Below, in pieces: positions 26,229 to 35,137 of a stretch of DNA of 64,000 nt; position 1 is the stretch's first letter; each line of letters starts with the position of its first letter. The stretch spans positions 1 through 64,000 of the forward strand of contig JAZQIO010000051.1 of NCBI GenBank assembly GCA_045541135.1, read 5' to 3'. The DNA comes from CAZNKU01 sp045541135 (GTDB lineage Bacteria; Bacillota; Clostridia; Monoglobales; Firm-18). A model generated the notes under the pieces. It ran no database searches. It was given only the letters and a program-made list of their open reading frames with translations, and was not told the DNA's origin. The translations under genes and the position numbers were made by a program.

Positions 26229-27578
26229 TTGAAATTTGGTTTAACAGGTAATCCTTTGGGGCATAGCTTATCAAAGGTTATACATACGGAACTTTTTAAG
26301 TTGAAAAATGTAGATTATACATATGAGCTTTATCCTGATGAAAGTTTAGAAAATGTATTTAAAAATACTCTTTCCGAATTAGATGGCTTTAATATAACAA
26401 TACCTTATAAAACTGATATTATTAAATTTGCAGATGAAACGGATGATAAGGTAAAGCTTTATAATTCCTGTAACACGGTGGTTAATAAAGGCGGTAAATA
26501 TTACGGTTACAATACAGATGTTTACGGTTTTTTAAATTCACTTAAAAGATGTAACGTGGATTTGAAAGATAAAAAGGTTTTGGTTCTTGGTTCAGGTGGA
26601 GTTTCAAGAATGATGGCTTTTGAATGTGCATTAAATGGAAGTGAAGTATACATAACATCAAGAAATTTTCAAAAATGTTGTGATATAAAATGTGAAATTG
26701 AGGAACGTCTCGGTAAAAAAATTACCGTAATTTCACAGGAAGATGTTAACAATAATTTTGATATTGTGTTAAACGGTACACCTTGCGGTATGTACCCTAA
26801 GGAAATTAATTTACCTATACCATTCAGCAGAATAAAAAAAGTTCCTTTTATATTTGATACTATATATAATCCAAAAGAAACCTTACTTACAATAATGGCG
26901 AAATATATGGGACATAAAGCAGAAAATGGCTTGTTTATGCTTGTGGAACAGGGTGCCGTGGCACAAACACATTTTTGTGGTATTCAATATAGTTTTAAAG
27001 AGGTAGAAAGTGTTACTGATAAAATAGACGTTAATCCTATAAATATTAATAAAAATATTGTATTGATAGGTCCACCGGGAAGCGGTAAGACCACAATAGG
27101 CAGAGAGCTTGCAAAAATTTTTAATCTTAAATTAGTTGACCTCGATGCAGAAATAGAGCGTGAATACGGTAATATTTCAAATATTTTTGATACAAAAGGA
27201 GAAACATATTTCAGAAGAATAGAAAGTGAAACTTTGCTTAATTTTGCAGATAAAACAAATCTCTTAATCAGCACAGGCGGTGGAATTGTCGAAACATCTG
27301 TTGCTGTTGAAAAACTATGTGAGGATAAAAATAATATTGTTGTATTTATAAACCCTACTTTCGACATTCTTGTTGAGAGAACATCAAGAAATGATAAAAG
27401 ACCTCTCCTTAGGGGAAATGTGTCAGAAAAGCTTAAAATTTTGCTTAATAGACGTTTGCCTTTATATGAAAAATACTGTAATGTAAAACTTGATGTTCTA
27501 AAAGAACAGCCAGTTAAAATAACGGCAGTTCAATGTGTTGATGCAATTGTTGAATATGCAAACACTTTATATTTATAA
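26229..27578 (+). CDS. Fused shikimate dehydrogenase-shikimate kinase
   Basis: 449 residues from TTG 26229, chosen because GGAG (26217-26220) sits 8 nt upstream; an in-frame GTG at 26220 is too close to it. The N-terminal ~265 residues are AroE: GNPLGHSLSK, NITIPYK with catalytic K61, YNTDVYGF with D97, and NADP-binding LGSGGVSR. The C-terminal ~175 residues are AroK: Walker A GPPGSGKT (281-288), LVDLDAEIE, STGGGIVE and RNDKRPLL. The two steps bracket shikimate itself, so fusion puts production and phosphorylation of shikimate in one polypeptide. Last gene of the operon. Confidence 0.93.
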   Translation: MKFGLTGNPLGHSLSKVIHTELFKLKNVDYTYELYPDESLENVFKNTLSELDGFNITIPYKTDIIKFADETDDKVKLYNSCNTVVNKGGKYYGYNTDVYGFLNSLKRCNVDLKDKKVLVLGSGGVSRMMAFECALNGSEVYITSRNFQKCCDIKCEIEERLGKKITVISQEDVNNNFDIVLNGTPCGMYPKEINLPIPFSRIKKVPFIFDTIYNPKETLLTIMAKYMGHKAENGLFMLVEQGAVAQTHFCGIQYSFKEVESVTDKIDVNPININKNIVLIGPPGSGKTTIGRELAKIFNLKLVDLDAEIEREYGNISNIFDTKGETYFRRIESETLLNFADKTNLLISTGGGIVETSVAVEKLCEDKNNIVVFINPTFDILVERTSRNDKRPLLRGNVSEKLKILLNRRLPLYEKYCNVKLDVLKEQPVKITAVQCVDAIVEYANTLYL

Positions 27579-27625
27579 AAATTAAAAAAATGAGGAAATT
27601 TCTTTTCGTAATTTGTTTATAGTTA

Positions 27626-27654
27626 TTGAATAGATGTTTTACGTATGATAAAAT
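27626..27654 (+). promoter_or_regulatory. Promoter for the BspA-like SLH gene
   Basis: TTGAAT (27626-27631), 17-bp spacer, TAAAAT (27649-27654). No clear terminator separates it from aroE/K, so read-through is possible. Confidence 0.6.
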
Positions 27655-27694
27655 ATAAATGTAAAACAATTTAATAACGTAAGGAGGCAATGAT

Positions 27695-30600
27695 ATGAAA
27701 AGAAATTTTTTTAGGTTAATTTTAGTCTTTGGAGTTTTTGTTTGTTTACTTTTAATTCCACAAGTAGCAAGTGCAGAGGTTAGTGGTATTTTTGGTGAAA
27801 ACATTCAGTGGAGTATTGATGATATAGGTGTTTTAGCTATAAGCGGTACGGGGGATATGCCTGAGGTGGTTTCGACTTTGGATGTTCCATGGAGTAATTA
27901 TACAAATCATGTAATTATAGTGAATATTGATGAGGGTGTAACAAGTATATCAGATCATGCCTTTAATGGGTTTAAGGAACTGGAATATATAAGTATGCCT
28001 GATAGTCTTAAGTCTATTGGATATATGTCATTCAGAGGATGTATAAGTCTTGATGAGATTACGTTTTCTGACGGTATAGAGAATATAGAAAATTACGCAT
28101 TTTATTCATGTTCTTTTCTTAAAGATGTAGAAATGCCTGAAAATTTGAAAAGAATTGGTAATTGTGCATTTGCTCATTGTACGAGTTTGGAAAAAATAGT
28201 GATTCCTGACACTGTTACATATATAGGTGAAGATGCTTTTAATTCATGTTCATCATTAAGAGAAATTTCAATACCTTTTGTTGGTGTTGAATTGAATACT
28301 CAAAATGATAATGATAAAAAATTTCATGTGATTTTTGACAGAACGCTTTCTGAAAATTCTTATTATAACTTTGATGTTCCGCAAACACTTAAAAAGGTAA
28401 CTGTAACAAATCAGGAGGTTATACCGTATAGTGCATTTTCAAGATGCAGATATATTGAAGAAATTATTATTGGCGATAAGACTAATGAAATTTTAGATTC
28501 AGCCTTTAGTTCTTGTGAGAGTTTAAAGTCTGTCATGTTGAAAAATGACGCTTGTAAATTGGGAAATGGCCTGTTTTCGGGTTGTAAATCTCTTGTGGAC
28601 TTTGAATTTCCTGTGGGGATTGATAAGATAGGAGATCATATGTTCAGTGGTTGTACATCGCTTACTGATATAGTAATTCCGGATACTGTTACTGCTATTG
28701 GTAATTCTGCTTTTCGTAATTGCACAGGTTTAAGGAATATAACTTTTTCGGATGACATCAAAACAATAGGTGAATATGCTTTTTATAGTTGTACCGAAAT
28801 TGATGAAATACAAATTCCTGATAAGGTTACTGATATTGGAGATTATGCCTTTGCAAATTTGACAAAGCTTGAAATTGTTACAGTTCCTGATAACGTTAAT
28901 ACAATAGGAAAGGGCGCATTTCAAGGATGTAATAGTATTGTTGAATTTACTTTGCCTTTTGTGGGACAAAGTGATGAAGCAACAGGAGAGGGCGCAGTTT
29001 TCGGTTACATATTTGGTTTTAGTAATGAATATTTAAATGAAAATTGTGCACAGCAGTTTTATTCCCCTTCTGAGTATCATTGTTATTTTGTACCAGACAG
29101 TATAAAAAAGGTTACAATCACAAATGATACCGGTTTGCATTACGGAGCATTTGATGACTGTGAAAAAATAAAAGAAATTAAATTGCCTGATACTTTAAAG
29201 AATATAGCTGACTATGCTTTTTATAACTGTGACGGACTTGAAAAAATATCATTTCCTGAAAGTGTTATAAGTGTGGGAAATAATCTGTTTGAACACTGTG
29301 ATAATATAAGTGAAGTTACTTTTTATTCTAAGGAAATTGATATTTCTGATAATTTTTTAAATGGAAGTAATATAACTAAAATTAACGGTTATTATAATTC
29401 TGATGCAGAGAGTTTTGCCAATGAAAATAATATTGAATTTTACCCATTGGAAACTTTACCTGATAATGAAAAGAAAACGCAAAATGTTTTGGTTTCCGAA
29501 CTTTCGAGTGCAACTTACGGTGATGATTCGTTAACTGTAACAGTAATACCTGACAGCATATCACAGCTTATGGATTTTACATTTGAAAGCAGCAACACAA
29601 ATGTAGCAGAAATTTCTGCCGAAGGTGTAATTACAATTAAAGCCACAGGTGAAACCAATATTATGGTAAAACAGGCGGGAAATGACAAGTATTTGCCATT
29701 TGAAAACGTTCAAAAACTTGTTGTTGATAAAAAGAATATTACAGTTACATCTGTTGATTTGTTGATGAAAACAGCAGTTTTAGATGGTGTTCTTAGTTGT
29801 GATACAGAAGTGATTCTTGATTTTGATAAGGTTAAAATTGAGATTACAGAACCGAGTGATGAAACCACATCAAAAGTTAACGTTACAAATCTTAATTTAA
29901 AAGGTGAAAAATCTGAAAATTATATAATAGTAACAGAAAGCATAGAAAGTACAATTACAACGGATAACATTGTTGTTCTTGCGATCACTGCAACAAACGG
30001 TACTACAACAGGTGCAGGGACATACTTAAAAGGAAGCAATTTGACGGTGACGGCAACACCTGACAGCGGTTATAAGTTCGGTGGTTGGTATATGGATAAT
30101 AAATCGGTTTCCAAAAATATTTCTTATACATTTGTATTGAATTCGGATACAGAATTAAAGGCAGAATTTTTAAAAAAATCCTCCGGCGGTGGCGGAGGTG
30201 GTGGAGGCAGTACCTATAAGCCCTCAACATCTTTGGAGACGGAAAAACCGATAGAACAAGAAAAAGAAGAACAACCCGATATAAAGCCTGAAGAAAATGA
30301 AAAACCTGTTGCTTCCGTTAAATTCAATGATGTTTCCGAAAATGACTGGTATTATGAATATGTAAATGAATTAACAGATATGGGTATTATAAGCGGTTAT
30401 GAAGACGGAAATTTTTATCCCGATAATCTTGTTAAAAGAGAAGAATTTGTTAAAATGCTTATCAGTGCAGTAGGTTTTGAAGAGGTATCTCCTACTGATG
30501 AATTTGTAGATGTTAATGCACAAGATTGGTTTGCAACTTATGTTTACGCAGCAAAGGCGAATGGAGTAATTAACGGTATAAATGAAACTACATTTGGAGT

Positions 30601-30853
30601 TGGTCAACCAATCTTAAGACAGGATATGGCGGTTATGATATATAATATACTTCCGTCAAAAAATCCTGAATTTACTGTTAATTCATTGTTTGAAGACAAC
30701 AGTGATATTTCCGATTATGCTTCAAATGCAGTATACACAATAAGAGAAAATAAAATTATTAACGGATATGAGGACGGAACATTTAAGCCTAAAGCAAGTC
30801 TTACAAGGGCAGAAACTGCAAAGATTATGTGTGAATTAATAAAAATATTGTAA
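27695..30853 (+). CDS. Secreted BspA-type leucine-rich-repeat protein with SLH anchor
   Basis: 1052 residues. A signal peptide (~1-27, cleavage near ASA-EV) is followed by about 15 LRR_5/BspA-type repeats (~70-600) of the pattern VTxIGxxAFxxCxSLxxIxIPD, interrupted by two non-repeat inserts with FxxP(F/S) strands. Next come an Ig-like/MBG-type region (~605-755), one InlB B-repeat-like unit (GYKFGGWYMD, ~760-825), a poly-Gly linker, a Glu/Pro/Lys linker, and three SLH repeats (~870-1052). It is a wall-anchored surface protein; BspA-type repeats usually mediate protein or matrix binding. GGAGG precedes the ATG. No enzyme domain was seen. Confidence 0.92.
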   Translation: MKRNFFRLILVFGVFVCLLLIPQVASAEVSGIFGENIQWSIDDIGVLAISGTGDMPEVVSTLDVPWSNYTNHVIIVNIDEGVTSISDHAFNGFKELEYISMPDSLKSIGYMSFRGCISLDEITFSDGIENIENYAFYSCSFLKDVEMPENLKRIGNCAFAHCTSLEKIVIPDTVTYIGEDAFNSCSSLREISIPFVGVELNTQNDNDKKFHVIFDRTLSENSYYNFDVPQTLKKVTVTNQEVIPYSAFSRCRYIEEIIIGDKTNEILDSAFSSCESLKSVMLKNDACKLGNGLFSGCKSLVDFEFPVGIDKIGDHMFSGCTSLTDIVIPDTVTAIGNSAFRNCTGLRNITFSDDIKTIGEYAFYSCTEIDEIQIPDKVTDIGDYAFANLTKLEIVTVPDNVNTIGKGAFQGCNSIVEFTLPFVGQSDEATGEGAVFGYIFGFSNEYLNENCAQQFYSPSEYHCYFVPDSIKKVTITNDTGLHYGAFDDCEKIKEIKLPDTLKNIADYAFYNCDGLEKISFPESVISVGNNLFEHCDNISEVTFYSKEIDISDNFLNGSNITKINGYYNSDAESFANENNIEFYPLETLPDNEKKTQNVLVSELSSATYGDDSLTVTVIPDSISQLMDFTFESSNTNVAEISAEGVITIKATGETNIMVKQAGNDKYLPFENVQKLVVDKKNITVTSVDLLMKTAVLDGVLSCDTEVILDFDKVKIEITEPSDETTSKVNVTNLNLKGEKSENYIIVTESIESTITTDNIVVLAITATNGTTTGAGTYLKGSNLTVTATPDSGYKFGGWYMDNKSVSKNISYTFVLNSDTELKAEFLKKSSGGGGGGGGSTYKPSTSLETEKPIEQEKEEQPDIKPEENEKPVASVKFNDVSENDWYYEYVNELTDMGIISGYEDGNFYPDNLVKREEFVKMLISAVGFEEVSPTDEFVDVNAQDWFATYVYAAKANGVINGINETTFGVGQPILRQDMAVMIYNILPSKNPEFTVNSLFEDNSDISDYASNAVYTIRENKIINGYEDGTFKPKASLTRAETAKIMCELIKIL

Positions 30854-30871
30854 ATACAGTATAAATAAAAT

Positions 30872-30900
30872 GAGTTCGGTATTGTACCGAACTCGTTTTG
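30872..30900 (+). terminator. Terminator after the BspA-like gene
   Basis: Perfect 10-bp stem (30872-30881 with 30885-30894), 3-nt loop, then GTTTTG. Confidence 0.85.
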
Positions 30901-30993
30901 CTATGTTTAAAATAAAGTAACTATGTTATTTTCATAAAGTAAATTATTTGTTTCCACTGTTGACAAATTGTGTGAAAGAGAATATATTATTAT

Positions 30994-31014
30994 GCTGTCG
31001 CATTTAGCGACAGC
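30994..31014 (-). other. Hairpin at the 3' end of sigG
   Basis: GCTGTCGC (30994-31001) pairs with GCGACAGC (31007-31014), 5 nt past the sigG stop. No T-run follows on the minus strand, so it may stabilise the mRNA end or be a weak terminator. Confidence 0.5.
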
Positions 31015-31018
31015 CATT

Positions 31019-31789
31019 TTATATATATTTACGCATATTATTAAGTGCGGATTTTTCAAGTCTTGAAACCTGTGCCTGAGATATAGATATTTCTTCAGCA
31101 ACTTCCATTTGAGTTTTTCCCTGAAAAAATCTCATATTTAAAATTTGTTTTTCTCTTTTATTCAATTTTTTTAATGCTTCTTTTAGTGCTATATGTTCTA
31201 ACCATGTTTCATCGGTATTTTTGTCATCTTTTACCTGGTCTACAACAAATACTGCGTCACCACCGTCATGATATATTGGCTCAAATAGTGAAATGGGGTC
31301 TTGGATTGCGTCAAGCGCCATAACGACTTCTTCTTTTGGAACATCTATTTCTTTTGCTATATCGTTAATAGTAGGCTCTTTGAAATTTTTTGTTGAAAGC
31401 CTTTCCTTGGCAGACAATGCCTTGTATGCAGTATCACGTATGGAACGGCTTACACGAATGGAATTGTTATCCCTCAGGTATCTGCGTATTTCGCCTATTA
31501 TCATAGGTACAGCATAGGTACTGAATTGCACTCCTTGAGTCACATCAAAATTGTCAATTGCTTTTATAAGTCCCACGCATCCGATCTGGAAAAGGTCATC
31601 GGGATTTTCTTTTCGGTTATTGAATTTTCTTATGACGCTAAGAACTAATTTTAAATTACCGTTAATGTATTCTTCGCGAGCTTTTTTGTCGCCTTGCTGA
31701 ATTCTTTTGAATAATTCATCTTTTTGTGCCCTTGTGAGAACAGGCAGTTTTGAAGTATTTACACCGCATATTTCTACTTTGTTATTCAT
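31019..31789 (-). CDS. sigG: Forespore sigma factor SigG
   Basis: 256 residues. The N-terminus KVEICGVNTSKLPVL is characteristic of sigma-G. Region 2 contains NLKLVLSVIRKF and DDLFQIGCVGLIKAIDNFD, region 3 follows, and region 4 has the helix-turn-helix MEVAEEISISQAQVSRLEK. It directs late forespore transcription, including spore coat, SASP and germination genes. GGAG lies 8 nt before the ATG. In Bacillus and many clostridia it sits next to sigE; here it is alone, behind a forespore-type promoter. Confidence 0.95.
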   Translation of the reverse strand: MNNKVEICGVNTSKLPVLTRAQKDELFKRIQQGDKKAREEYINGNLKLVLSVIRKFNNRKENPDDLFQIGCVGLIKAIDNFDVTQGVQFSTYAVPMIIGEIRRYLRDNNSIRVSRSIRDTAYKALSAKERLSTKNFKEPTINDIAKEIDVPKEEVVMALDAIQDPISLFEPIYHDGGDAVFVVDQVKDDKNTDETWLEHIALKEALKKLNKREKQILNMRFFQGKTQMEVAEEISISQAQVSRLEKSALNNMRKYI

Positions 31790-31821
31790 TTTCTCACACT
31801 CCGTAATTTTGACTATTATAA

Positions 31822-31849
31822 ATTATTGCCAAAAGAACGGTTTATATGC
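31822..31849 (-). promoter_or_regulatory. Candidate sigma-F/sigma-G promoter of sigG
   Basis: On the minus strand GCATA (31849-31845), a 14-bp spacer and GGCAATAAT (31830-31822) match the forespore consensus GYATA-N14-16-GGNNANANT. It lies ~30-60 bp before the sigG start. A stray TATAAT at 31820-31815 has no matching -35. Confidence 0.65.
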
Positions 31850-31880
31850 AAAAAAGCTCTGTGAAAATCACAGAGCTTTA
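31850..31880 (-). terminator. Terminator of the mre-min-mgsA operon
   Basis: A perfect 12-bp stem (31868-31879 with 31853-31864) followed on the minus strand by TTTTT, just after the mgsA stop. Confidence 0.9.
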
Positions 31881-31884
31881 AAAT

Positions 31885-32286
31885 TTAATTTGAGCGGACA
31901 ATATTTCTCCAGTCAAGGTCGCCTCTTTCCAGACCGTGTATTAAAACTTCAGCTGTTGCAACATTTGTTGCAATAGGAATGTTATGTACATCACAAAGCT
32001 TTAAAAGCGCGGAAATATCAGGCTCATGAGGCATAGGAGTAAGAGGGTCTCTGAAAAATAAAACAAGGTCAATTTCATTATATGCAATTCTTGCACCGAT
32101 TTGCTGATCTCCACCTTGCGGACCTGTTAAAAATTTTTGTATCTTTAGTCCCGTAGCTTCTGATACTAAAGAACCTGTTGTACCTGTTGCTACTAAATTA
32201 TGTTTTGATAGTATTCCGGAATATGCAATACAAAACTCTACCATTAGTTCTTTCTTTTTGTCGTGTGCAATTAGTGCTACGTTCAT
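31885..32286 (-). CDS. mgsA: Methylglyoxal synthase
   Basis: 133 residues from ATG 32286, which has AAGGAG 9 nt upstream; an in-frame ATG at 32295 touches the ribosome binding site and is unlikely. The motifs NVALIAHDKKK, ATGTTGSLV, GPQGGDQQIGARI with the catalytic aspartate, and RDPLTPMPHEPD are complete. It converts dihydroxyacetone phosphate to methylglyoxal and phosphate, a bypass of lower glycolysis when phosphate is scarce. Last gene of a long cell-shape operon, a placement also known in other clostridia. Confidence 0.95.
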   Translation of the reverse strand: MNVALIAHDKKKELMVEFCIAYSGILSKHNLVATGTTGSLVSEATGLKIQKFLTGPQGGDQQIGARIAYNEIDLVLFFRDPLTPMPHEPDISALLKLCDVHNIPIATNVATAEVLIHGLERGDLDWRNIVRSN

Positions 32287-32304
32287 TTTTATCATCTCCT
32301 TATA

Positions 32305-33084
32305 TTATCTTTTGCGTCTGAATCCAAAGAAACGTTTCTTTTCATCTGCCAAAATCGGCACTTTGATTCCGGTGAGACGTTTAGCTATATTTGCATATGC
32401 CATACCCGCACGGGAACGTGATTTTAATATTACCGGTTTGCCGATATTATTAGAGTGAATTACATCTTTTTCATCCGGGATTGCTCCAATAAGCGGTACG
32501 GCAACAATGTTGATTACATCATCTACAGACATCATCTCACCTGATTTTACCATTTCAACACTTACCTTATTTATTATAAGATAAATTTCGTCAAAATGCA
32601 AGCCCTCAAGTTTAGAAACTGTCATATCAGCATCTCTTACAGAAATAAGTTCGGGAGTTGTGACGATTAAAGCTTTTTTTGCTTTCGATGACATAAGCAA
32701 AAATCCTTCGTGTATTCCTGCGGGACAGTCAATAAGAATGTAATCGTAATATGGGCTTAATTTTTCTATTAAATTATTTAGCTGTTCGTTGTCTATATCA
32801 GATATGTCTGTATTTTGAGGAGCAGGAAGAAGGTGCAACCCGGGGTATTTTTCATCAGCTAAAATGGCTTGCTCTGTGGTGCATCTGTTACATATGATAT
32901 CATTAAAATCATATGCTACGGCATTCTGCATTCCTAAAATCAAATCAAGATTACGCAAGCCGATGTCGCCATCAATCATAAGTACTTTCTTGCCCATCAT
33001 GGCAAATGCAGTTCCTAAATTCGCGGTTGTAGTGGATTTGCCTACGCCGCCTTTTCCTGATGCTATTGCTATTATTTCTGCCAT
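32305..33084 (-). CDS. minD: Septum site-determining ATPase MinD
   Basis: 259 residues: deviant Walker A SGKGGVGKST, then IDGDIGLRNLDLILG and IDCPAG, and a basic amphipathic C-terminal tail (KKRFFGFRRKR) that fits the membrane-targeting helix of MinD rather than of ParA. MinD binds the membrane with ATP and normally recruits MinC to block FtsZ assembly away from midcell. Neither minC, minE nor divIVA is next to it. Starts 13 nt after mrdA, with AAAGGA upstream. Confidence 0.93.
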   Translation of the reverse strand: MAEIIAIASGKGGVGKSTTTANLGTAFAMMGKKVLMIDGDIGLRNLDLILGMQNAVAYDFNDIICNRCTTEQAILADEKYPGLHLLPAPQNTDISDIDNEQLNNLIEKLSPYYDYILIDCPAGIHEGFLLMSSKAKKALIVTTPELISVRDADMTVSKLEGLHFDEIYLIINKVSVEMVKSGEMMSVDDVINIVAVPLIGAIPDEKDVIHSNNIGKPVILKSRSRAGMAYANIAKRLTGIKVPILADEKKRFFGFRRKR

Positions 33085-33097
33085 ATTATTATCCTTT

Positions 33098-35131
33098 CTA
33101 CGGTATTAGCGTATTTTTTGGTGTTGGCACATCGTTAGTTGCGTCAAGCTGCATATAATAAGATATTATATTCTTGGCAATTGGTGCAACATAGTTACCA
33201 TGGCCACCATGTTCTACAACTATTGCTATAGCTATTTGAGGATTATCAAGAGGTGCTACAGCAACAAATAAAGCGTTTGCTGTTCCGTTCGGAACAGATG
33301 CAGTACCTGTCTTTCCACCTACCGGTATTGGATATCCGGCAAAAACATTACTTGCTGTACCTGTTTCGGAAACTGCTTGCATTCCCTCTATAATTGCTTT
33401 GTAATTTTTTTCGCTTATTTCTATTTGGTCTACTACTTTCGGTTCGTATTTGTACAGCGTTTTTGAGTTTACACCACTTTTGATTTCTTTAATCAGGTGT
33501 AGTTTGTATCGTGTACCACCATTAGCAAGAGTTGCAACATAGTTAGCAAGCTGTATGGGAGTAAACAGATGGTCAGACTGACCGATAGATGCCTGCAGTG
33601 TATCACCGGGATACCATACAGAATCTATTTTTTCTCTGTATGCTCTTGAAGCAAAAATTCCTTTGGATTCACCGGAAAGTTCTATTCCGGTATATTCACC
33701 TAATCCGAATTTTTGACCGTATTCCGCAAGTTTATCAATTCCCATTCGTCTTCCAACTTCATAAAAATAGTAGTTACACGAATTTTCGATAGCTTGTACA
33801 ACCGTCTGGTTACCGTGCGTACGTCCGGTATCCGTATAAATCCAACATTTTGGAGTGTAGTTAGAAGATTCATAATATCTGTACACGCCGAGGTCGTTGA
33901 TAACTTCTGTTGTTGTTGTTACTCCGGATTCCAATGCTGCTACCGCTGTGAGCATTTTGAATGTTGAGCCGGGAGCATAAGTTCCTGAAATCGCTCTGTT
34001 CCACATTGGTTTTGCATCGTTTTCCAACAATTCCTTATAGTCTTCATTGAATGTGTTTTGATTAAAGGTGGGATAGGAAGCTATTGCAAGTACTTCTCCG
34101 TTGTTTACATCTACAACTGCAACCGCTCCGGCACTTGCTCCGTAGCTTTCGGGATTTGTACTCATATTTTGTATAGTTTCCGCCAATGATTTTTCTGCAA
34201 TTTTCTGTAGTTCTAAGTCAATGGTAAGAATTACGTTGTTGCCCGGTATGGCTTCTTGAGTTTCCAAAATTTTCATTGTACGACCATCAAGGCTTTGTTC
34301 AATACTTTGTATACCGTCTGTTCCCTTTAAAAAATCTTCCATGATTTTTTCTATACCGTCTTTACCCAGTATATCGTTCATTCCATAGCCTTTTGTTTTC
34401 AGAACATCGTATTCCTCTTTGTATATACGACCTACCCTGCCTAAAATATGTGAGGCAATAGAGCCGTTTACATTTACACGGATTGGTTCAACAGAAACAT
34501 CTATTCCACTGAAACGGTTACCTTGTTCACGTATAAATGATACAACCTCAATAGGTACGTCAGTAGCTATTGTATATGGTGTGCTGGAATTGAACGATCT
34601 TAATTCCATTTCAAATCTGATTCCGGCAATTTTTCTTTTTTCTGAGGCAGTGTATTTATCGTCTATTGCGTATCTTTCGAACAGTTCGTTTAATATTTCT
34701 CTGGCAGTCATTTTGTCATGAAATTCATTTTCTTTTTTGAAATCTGATTCAACACTGTAGTCCGGTGTATCAAAAATGAACTCGCCTGTTTCAGATATAG
34801 GAAGAGTATCATAGTACGGAGCACCATACTGTTCCAATATATTTACTGTATCAAGTATAAGTTGATTTAAATTTTCATCTTCAATATATTCTTTGTATGC
34901 TATAAGGTCAAAACCCATTCGGCTGGTTACCAGAGGTCTGCCGAATCTGTCGGTTATTTCACCTCTTGTTGCTGTTATTGTATGAGAACGCAAAAGCCTC
35001 TTTTCGGATTGCTCTCTGTATGTAACTCCATTTACCACCTGTAAATTAAAAAGCTTCGCAAATATAACGGCAGTAAGAAGAACAACAAGCACTGAAATAA
35101 TATAATATCTGCTTAATTTGTTTTTTTTCAA
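33098..35131 (-). CDS. mrdA: Penicillin-binding protein 2 (elongasome transpeptidase)
   Basis: 677 residues. One N-terminal helix (~8-28), the PBP dimerisation region beginning RLLRSHTITATRGEITDRFGRPL, and a transpeptidase domain with SxxK in YAPGSTFKMLTA, SxN in ENSCNYYF and KTG in VGGKTGTAS. Class B PBP2 cross-links peptidoglycan during side-wall growth together with RodA, MreC and MreD. Placed right after mreD (6 nt gap). A rodA gene is not in this operon. Confidence 0.94.
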   Translation of the reverse strand: MKKNKLSRYYIISVLVVLLTAVIFAKLFNLQVVNGVTYREQSEKRLLRSHTITATRGEITDRFGRPLVTSRMGFDLIAYKEYIEDENLNQLILDTVNILEQYGAPYYDTLPISETGEFIFDTPDYSVESDFKKENEFHDKMTAREILNELFERYAIDDKYTASEKRKIAGIRFEMELRSFNSSTPYTIATDVPIEVVSFIREQGNRFSGIDVSVEPIRVNVNGSIASHILGRVGRIYKEEYDVLKTKGYGMNDILGKDGIEKIMEDFLKGTDGIQSIEQSLDGRTMKILETQEAIPGNNVILTIDLELQKIAEKSLAETIQNMSTNPESYGASAGAVAVVDVNNGEVLAIASYPTFNQNTFNEDYKELLENDAKPMWNRAISGTYAPGSTFKMLTAVAALESGVTTTTEVINDLGVYRYYESSNYTPKCWIYTDTGRTHGNQTVVQAIENSCNYYFYEVGRRMGIDKLAEYGQKFGLGEYTGIELSGESKGIFASRAYREKIDSVWYPGDTLQASIGQSDHLFTPIQLANYVATLANGGTRYKLHLIKEIKSGVNSKTLYKYEPKVVDQIEISEKNYKAIIEGMQAVSETGTASNVFAGYPIPVGGKTGTASVPNGTANALFVAVAPLDNPQIAIAIVVEHGGHGNYVAPIAKNIISYYMQLDATNDVPTPKNTLIP

Positions 35132-35137
35132 ACTTTA

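Noticed and set aside
27579..27694. Terminator after aroE/K
   Set aside because: The A/T-rich stretch near 27590-27610 forms only a tight, weak hairpin without a clean T-run, so it is not called.
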